Notes under the pieces: generated by a model | What the model was told of the DNA's origin: nothing | What the model saw: only the letters and a program-made list of their open reading frames with translations | Databases searched by the model: none | Assembly: GCA_002384765.1 (NCBI GenBank) | Contig: DGBM01000196.1 | Location: 1-26,906 of the forward strand | DNA length: 26,906 nt | Direction of reading: 5' to 3' | Origin: Demequinaceae bacterium UBA4004 | Lineage (GTDB): Bacteria; Actinomycetota; Actinomycetes; Actinomycetales; Demequinaceae | Shown: one piece after another, positions 23,136 through 26,906 of the stretch | How positions within the stretch are numbered: position 1 is the first letter of the stretch | Layout: every line of letters starts with the position of its first letter | Translations under genes and position numbers: made by a program

Positions 23136-23827
23136 GCATCACGAGCTCACGCACGGCCCGGGAAGCCTCACCCAGAGCGGTGACACGTACGCGTCAAGGC
23201 GACGCGTTCACCACGATCCAGCTCGTGGCCGCGCTCGAGGCGGCGTGGAACGCGGTCCGGTCGGGCCATCCGGATGTTCCCGAGGCGGTCATCATCATCG
23301 GGTCCGGGACCGCAACGAAACAGGCGAAGTGGGGTCACTACGGCTCGCTGCGTTGGCAGCACGGTGAGAGCCGGCTCTCCGAGGTCCTCATCTCCGGCGA
23401 GGGCCTCAAGCGGCCGCCCACGGAAGTGCTCACCACTCTGCTGCACGAGGCCGCCCACGGGCTCGCCGACGCACGTGGGGTCAAGGACACCTCGCGGCAG
23501 GGCCGCTGGCACAACCAGAAGTTCGCCAAGCTGGCCGACGAGCTGGGCCTCGACGCGCACAAGGACGACCGCATTGGCTGGTCCGTGTGCACGCTCCGCG
23601 CCGAGACCGAACAGCGCTACTCGGGTGAGCTCGACGAGCTCAAGGCGGCACTGTCTGCCTATCGCCATCCGGAGATCCACCTCGAGGCGGGACGGACCAG
23701 TAGCAACAACGCGCTGGCCTGCCTGTGCTCCTGCCCCCGGCGCATTCGCGTCGCTCGGGCCGTCCTCGACGAAGGCGGCATCACCTGCGATATTTGCGGC
23801 GACGCCTTCGAACCCGCTGAGGGCTGA
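23132..23827 (+). CDS. SprT-like zinc metalloprotease
   Basis: A 231-residue protein with the gluzincin motif HEAAH (105-109), in TTLLHEAAHGLADARGV, and a downstream third ligand candidate, His 127 in GRWHNQKFAKLADELGL. A C-terminal cysteine cluster (CLCSC at 197-201, CDIC at 219-222) looks like the zinc ribbon of SprT/Spartan-type proteases. That family degrades proteins crosslinked to DNA. Encoded between FtsK and the HUH initiator, it might clear Rep-DNA covalent intermediates; this is inference. ATG at 23132 overlaps the previous stop. An in-frame GTG at 23180 is an alternative start, and a copy of the dispersed semi-palindrome begins there. Confidence 0.82.
   Translation: MSITSSRTAREASPRAVTRTRQGDAFTTIQLVAALEAAWNAVRSGHPDVPEAVIIIGSGTATKQAKWGHYGSLRWQHGESRLSEVLISGEGLKRPPTEVLTTLLHEAAHGLADARGVKDTSRQGRWHNQKFAKLADELGLDAHKDDRIGWSVCTLRAETEQRYSGELDELKAALSAYRHPEIHLEAGRTSSNNALACLCSCPRRIRVARAVLDEGGITCDICGDAFEPAEG
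23181..23196 (+). promoter_or_regulatory. Dispersed semi-palindrome, copy 4
   Basis: TGACACGTACGCGTCA, matching TGACACGYANGYGTCA, followed by AGGC. It lies 49 bases inside the annotated SprT-like gene and encodes T-R-T-R-Q, as does the copy at 19671. It may be a regulatory site within the operon. Confidence 0.55.
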
Positions 23828-25464
23828 TGAGCGCCGACGCCTCGATGTTGACTCTCACCCGCGGGACACGTGTCCCGGGGGTGGGGGTGAGCACCGAGCC
23901 CACGCAAGCCGCCCTCTTTCCCCTGCCTCGACCGGCACGGCGAGCTCCCGCCCGGCTCACCCTGCCTGCCCGCCCGGTCACCGCCGCCGACCAGGCCGTC
24001 GCCCGCGGCGCCAGGGACGACTACTGGCGGTGGATGGACCACGTCAGCCCGGCGGCTGCCTGCACCCGCCCGATCCAGCTGCGCGGTGAGATTCACGAGG
24101 TGTCCGAACGCACCGGCGCCATCCTGTCGACCCGGACCACTGACGCGATGCCCGACGGGGTCATCTACAAGGCGTGTGGGAACCGCCGCGCCACTGTCTG
24201 CCCGGCCTGCGCCGAGGTGTACCGGGCCGACACCTACCAGTTGATTCTCGCGGGCATCAACGGCGGCAAGGGCATCCCCGACACCGTCCAGCTGCACCCG
24301 TGCGTGTTCCCCACCTTCACCGCGCCTTCGTTCGGGCCGGTCCACTCCACCCGCGCCAAGCGCTCCACCACGCCCGGGCAGACCCCCGTGCATCGCATCT
24401 GCCGGCCCGGCCGCAAAACGAAGCTCTGCCCCCACGGCGTCGACCTGCGCTGCCACCAGACCCACGCCGCCGACGAGCGCATCCTCGGCACCCCGCTGTG
24501 CCTGGACTGCTACGACTACACCGGCCAGGTCGTCTGGAACGTCATGTCCGGCGAGCTGTGGCGACGCACCATGGACAACGCCCGCTCCCTCCTCGACGGC
24601 TGGGCCAAGAAGCACGGCACCAGGTTGCGGCTGTCCTACGGCAAGGTTGCCGAGATGCAGGCCCGCGGGGTCGCCCACTTCCACGCCCTGGTCCGTCTCG
24701 ATGGCAAGGACCCCGACGACCCTGCCACCCTGCTCGCCCCGCACCTCACCGCTGACCACCGGCTCCTGCGCTATGCGATCACCAAGGCCGCCATCTCGAC
24801 CAGGTTCCGCACCCCGCCGCACCCTGACCAGCCCGAAGGATGGCTCATCCAATGGGGCCATCAGCTCGACATCCGCGAGGTCCGTCTCAACGTCGACGGC
24901 GAGATCACCGAGTCCGCAGTCGCCGGCTACCTCGCCAAGTACGCCACCAAGTCCACCGAGGACACCGGCCACACCTCGAGCAGGATCACCGCCGACACCA
25001 TCGAGGTGTACACGTCCGACCCGGCGTCCCACACCGGTCGGATCATCGACGCCTGCTGGCGCCTCGGCCGGCACGGATGTGACGATCTCAATCCCAACCC
25101 GGAGGCGAACTCGGGCCGGCTCTCCTACACCCGCCTGCGCCGCTGGGCCCACATGCTCGGCTTCGGCGGTCACTTCTCCACCAAGTCCCGCGCCTACTCC
25201 ACCACCCTCAAGAAGCTCCGCGAGGCCCGGCTCATCTGGCGTCGCGAGCACCACCGCACCACCGAGCACACTGACGTCGAGACCACCCTCATCGTCGGCA
25301 CCTTCAGCTTCGCCCAATCCGGTTGGCGCAACACCGGCGACGCCATGCTCGCCAACACCGCAGCCGCACTGGCCCGCGAACGCCGCCTCGTCGGCAAGGA
25401 GGAGGCCGCTTCCCTTGACGCCTACGTGTCAGAACACGTGAGCGTCCACGAATTCGCTTCGTAG
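23827..25464 (+). CDS. HUH replication initiator (RepSA-like), possible relaxase
   Basis: A 545-residue rolling-circle-type initiator. The metal-binding HUH motif is HFH (284-286, in RGVAHFHALVRLD). The candidate catalytic tyrosines are Tyr 368 and Tyr 372 in VAGYLAKYATKS. An upstream Cys-rich region (CGNRRATVCPACAEVYRADT; CPHGVDLRCHQTH; LCLDCYDY) probably binds zinc. The C-terminal part (about 430-480, FGGHFSTKSRAYSTTLKKLR) is typical of RepSA-like proteins of actinomycete integrative elements. It would nick one strand of the excised circle to start replication. With no other relaxase in the element it may also start conjugative transfer. The ATG overlaps the SprT-like stop (TGATG). A perfect 16-bp palindrome lies inside its first 20 codons. 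Confidence 0.85.
   Translation: MSADASMLTLTRGTRVPGVGVSTEPTQAALFPLPRPARRAPARLTLPARPVTAADQAVARGARDDYWRWMDHVSPAAACTRPIQLRGEIHEVSERTGAILSTRTTDAMPDGVIYKACGNRRATVCPACAEVYRADTYQLILAGINGGKGIPDTVQLHPCVFPTFTAPSFGPVHSTRAKRSTTPGQTPVHRICRPGRKTKLCPHGVDLRCHQTHAADERILGTPLCLDCYDYTGQVVWNVMSGELWRRTMDNARSLLDGWAKKHGTRLRLSYGKVAEMQARGVAHFHALVRLDGKDPDDPATLLAPHLTADHRLLRYAITKAAISTRFRTPPHPDQPEGWLIQWGHQLDIREVRLNVDGEITESAVAGYLAKYATKSTEDTGHTSSRITADTIEVYTSDPASHTGRIIDACWRLGRHGCDDLNPNPEANSGRLSYTRLRRWAHMLGFGGHFSTKSRAYSTTLKKLREARLIWRREHHRTTEHTDVETTLIVGTFSFAQSGWRNTGDAMLANTAAALARERRLVGKEEAASLDAYVSEHVSVHEFAS
23862..23877. promoter_or_regulatory. Perfect palindrome in 5' end of rep
   Basis: CGGGACACGTGTCCCG is a perfect 16-bp palindrome at codons 12-17 of the initiator gene, followed by a G-rich run. 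It shares the GACACGT core with the dispersed motif. It could be an operator for rep or part of the nick/origin region. Confidence 0.5.
25416..25431 (-). promoter_or_regulatory. Dispersed semi-palindrome, copy 5
   Basis: On the minus strand TGACACGTAGGCGTCA followed by AGGG; together these 20 bases differ from the 9182 copy at one position. It lies at the 3' end of rep, 48 bases upstream of the excisionase start, a suitable place to control xis-int expression. Confidence 0.6.
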
Positions 25465-25478
25465 GAAAGGAGACCAAA

Positions 25479-25685
25479 ATGTCGAACACCATCCGCGACG
25501 CGGCACCAGAGCTGTCGGTCTTGCTGACCACCGCGGAGGTCGCGAAGATCCTCAAGGTGAACGCCAGCACGCTGAGCCGGTGGCGGACCAACGGCGGTGG
25601 TCCCCGCGTCACCTGGTTATCGCCGCACATCCCGCGGTACCAAAGCCGCGACGTCCACACGTGGCTGCAGAAAGTCGCGTCGTGA
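25479..25685 (+). CDS. xis: Excisionase (helix-turn-helix)
   Basis: A 68-residue DNA-binding protein. A MerR/excisionase-type winged helix-turn-helix is visible: LLTTAEVAKILKVNASTLSR (about 15-34), then WRTNGGGPR and a C-terminal SRDVHTWLQ. Size and position directly before the integrase, with a GTGA overlap, identify the recombination directionality factor. AAAGGAG precedes the ATG. It should bind DNA near the attachment site and favour excision by the integrase. Confidence 0.85.
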   Translation: MSNTIRDAAPELSVLLTTAEVAKILKVNASTLSRWRTNGGGPRVTWLSPHIPRYQSRDVHTWLQKVAS

Positions 25686-26782
25686 CCATCAAGAAGCTGC
25701 CGTCGGGCAGGTTCAACGCGGTGCTCAAGGTGGGGCGCGTCTATGCGGAGAGCCGCACCTTCGACACCAAACGAGCGGCCCAGGAGTGGCTCACTCGTCA
25801 GCGAGCTGCGCTGGCCGGTGGCGTCGACCCAAGAGCGGGCCGCGCCCGCGTCAACGCGCTCCTTCCGGTGTGGCTCGAGGAGCGTTCCCACACTGTGTCC
25901 CGCAAGACGTTCGTCGCAGACAACGCCGTCGTGCGACTGCTGCCCACGTCGGTCAGCGTGATGGCCATCAATGCAGTGACCGATCGTGAGGTCACCAAGG
26001 CCCTCGTCGCCCTCGCCCGTGACGGCATGGCTGAGTCCTCGATCCGGCGCTTCCGCGCATCCCTCTCCTCATTCTTCGCCTGGGCCGTGCGCGAACGCGT
26101 CATTCAGACCAACCCGGTCCTGTCGACCCGCGTGCCCAAGGCACGCCAACCGCGTATCGAGATGTACCCCTTCAGCGAGCAGGAGCTCGAGGGGTTCCAC
26201 ACCGCCGCAGCGCTCAAAGACCAACGGCTAGCCGACCTCCTGCTCATTGCCGGATGGACTGGACTGCGCTGGTCCGAGCTGCGCGCCATCCGCGGCCGCG
26301 ACTTCGTCGAAGTGCCGATGCCCATGCTCATCGTCCAGGTCGCTGAACCTGAGGGCGTCGACGTCAAGAGCACCAAGTCCGGCAAAGCTCGCCGGGTGCC
26401 CATCGCGGACCGGATCCTGCCTATCGTCCGAGATCTCGCAGCCAATCGTGAGCGGGGCGACCTGCTGTTCGTCACCTCGCGCGGGCACCGCCTGCACTCC
26501 ACCGCGGTCAAGCGGACCCTGGACTGGAAGGTCACGGCCAAGGGCCGGCGCATCCATGACCTGAGGCACACGGCGGCTTGCCTCTGGCTCGCTAGGGGAG
26601 TCGACCCTGTCACCGTCCAAGCGTGGATGGGACACGCATCGATCGCGACGACGAACGTCTACCTGCATCACCTCGGAACGACCGCCGACGAGGCCGGTTT
26701 GGACCGCCTGAACAGGGGTTTTGCGCGTCGGGGGCAAACAGGGGGCAAACATCGGGACCGTCGTCGGAAGTCACAACGATGA
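25682..26782 (+). CDS. int: Tyrosine site-specific integrase
   Basis: A 366-residue tyrosine recombinase. All six catalytic positions are visible: Arg 196 (GWTGLRWSEL), Lys 235 (SGKARRVPI), His 292 and Arg 295 (IHDLRHTA), His 318 (WMGHASI) and nucleophile Tyr 327 (NVYLHH). The N-terminus (KKLPSGRFNAVLKVGRVYAE) is the arm-binding domain and about 55-145 the core-binding SAM-like domain. GTG at 25682 overlaps the excisionase stop; the longer open frame upstream runs through xis and is not used. The gene ends 75 bases before the attachment core. Its last 20 residues (ARRGQTGGKHRDRR) are encoded by the right arm-type repeats, so part of the attachment site lies inside the gene. It catalyses integration into and excision from the tRNA-Ala gene. 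Confidence 0.95.
   Translation: MTIKKLPSGRFNAVLKVGRVYAESRTFDTKRAAQEWLTRQRAALAGGVDPRAGRARVNALLPVWLEERSHTVSRKTFVADNAVVRLLPTSVSVMAINAVTDREVTKALVALARDGMAESSIRRFRASLSSFFAWAVRERVIQTNPVLSTRVPKARQPRIEMYPFSEQELEGFHTAAALKDQRLADLLLIAGWTGLRWSELRAIRGRDFVEVPMPMLIVQVAEPEGVDVKSTKSGKARRVPIADRILPIVRDLAANRERGDLLFVTSRGHRLHSTAVKRTLDWKVTAKGRRIHDLRHTAACLWLARGVDPVTVQAWMGHASIATTNVYLHHLGTTADEAGLDRLNRGFARRGQTGGKHRDRRRKSQR
26731..26750 (+). repeat. Integrase arm-type repeats, right pair
   Basis: GGGGCAAAC at 26731-26739 and 26742-26750, with the same sequence, orientation and 11-bp period as the pair at 104-123. It lies within the 3' end of int, 108 bases from the attachment core. Likely integrase binding sites on the right arm. 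Confidence 0.6.
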
Positions 26783-26827
26783 AACCCCGCCGAGCCTCGC
26801 GCGTTTGCGCTGGTCAGACGGGGTTTC
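26781..26827. terminator. Hairpin between int and the tRNA gene
   Basis: GAAACCCCG (26781-26789) and CGGGGTTTC (26819-26827) form a perfect 9-bp stem. The enclosed 29 bases contain an inner hairpin, GCGC-gttt-GCGC (26799-26810). It overlaps the int stop codon and lies just 3' of the tRNA gene on the other strand, so it could terminate both converging transcripts. Confidence 0.5.
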
Positions 26828-26832
26828 GGTGG

Positions 26833-26906
<74 letters not shown>

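Noticed and set aside
23659..25317. 552-codon minus-strand open frame
   Set aside because: It is the complement of the rep gene; its Gly/Val/Ala-rich product is an artefact of high G+C. The forward frame has clear HUH motifs.
25580..25681. Upstream extension of the integrase frame
   Set aside because: It overlaps nearly half of xis in another frame; the GTG at 25682 in the GTGA overlap gives a normal integrase N-terminus.

Overview
The window is an essentially complete integrative and conjugative element of about 26.9 kb from a high-G+C Gram-positive (actinomycete-type) bacterium. The evidence is the strong G/C third-position bias, the frequent GTG starts and ATGA/GTGA gene overlaps, and protein families typical of actinomycetes: an XRE regulator with a DUF5753-type C-terminus, a DUF6879-like protein, a SCO3933-type regulator and a RepSA-like initiator. 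The genus cannot be named from the sequence. The right edge carries a tRNA-Ala(CGC) gene on the minus strand, lacking only its first base. A 19-bp piece of that tRNA, from anticodon loop to T stem, is repeated directly at positions 1-19. These two copies are read as attL (1-19) and attR (26858-26876).

Layout from left to right. (1) 20-2216: accessory left end with two integrase arm-type repeats, a DUF2853-like gene, an unrecognised membrane-anchored protein, and a gene-free, strongly palindromic zone (about 1772-2147). (2) 2217-9103, minus strand: a restriction island with a type III restriction helicase/nuclease (res), its DNA methyltransferase (mod) and an Mrr-type endonuclease. (3) 9461-17291, plus strand: a tightly packed type IV secretion operon of the Tn916/pCW3 (Tcp) kind: small two-TM protein, TcpE-like protein, VirB4 ATPase, VirB6/TcpH-like channel protein, VirB8/TcpC-like protein, bifunctional peptidoglycan hydrolase and an unknown. 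(4) 17590-18240: a lone gene with a HEPN-type R-x4-H motif. (5) 18257-19902, minus strand: a three-gene regulatory cassette (72-aa protein, DUF6879-like protein, XRE/DUF5753 regulator), divergent from (6) 20095-26782, plus strand: SCO3933-type regulator, small protein, two-TM protein, FtsK-type ATPase, unknown, SprT-like metalloprotease, HUH replication initiator, excisionase and tyrosine integrase.

How it probably works (inference from families). Integrase and excisionase move the element in and out of the tRNA gene. The HUH initiator nicks and replicates the excised circle and may double as relaxase, since no separate relaxase is visible. The FtsK protein, probably anchored by the two-TM protein encoded just before it, delivers DNA to the VirB4/VirB6/VirB8-like channel, and the hydrolase opens the cell wall. 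The restriction island and perhaps the HEPN-like gene protect host and element. The divergent regulatory region at 19903-20094 probably controls the switch.

The most unusual signal is a 16-bp semi-palindrome, TGACACGYANGYGTCA, present five times across the element (991, 9182, 19671, 23181, 25416). Related half-sites lie inside a nested inverted repeat at 1772-1919. This looks like an element-wide binding site for one element-encoded protein.
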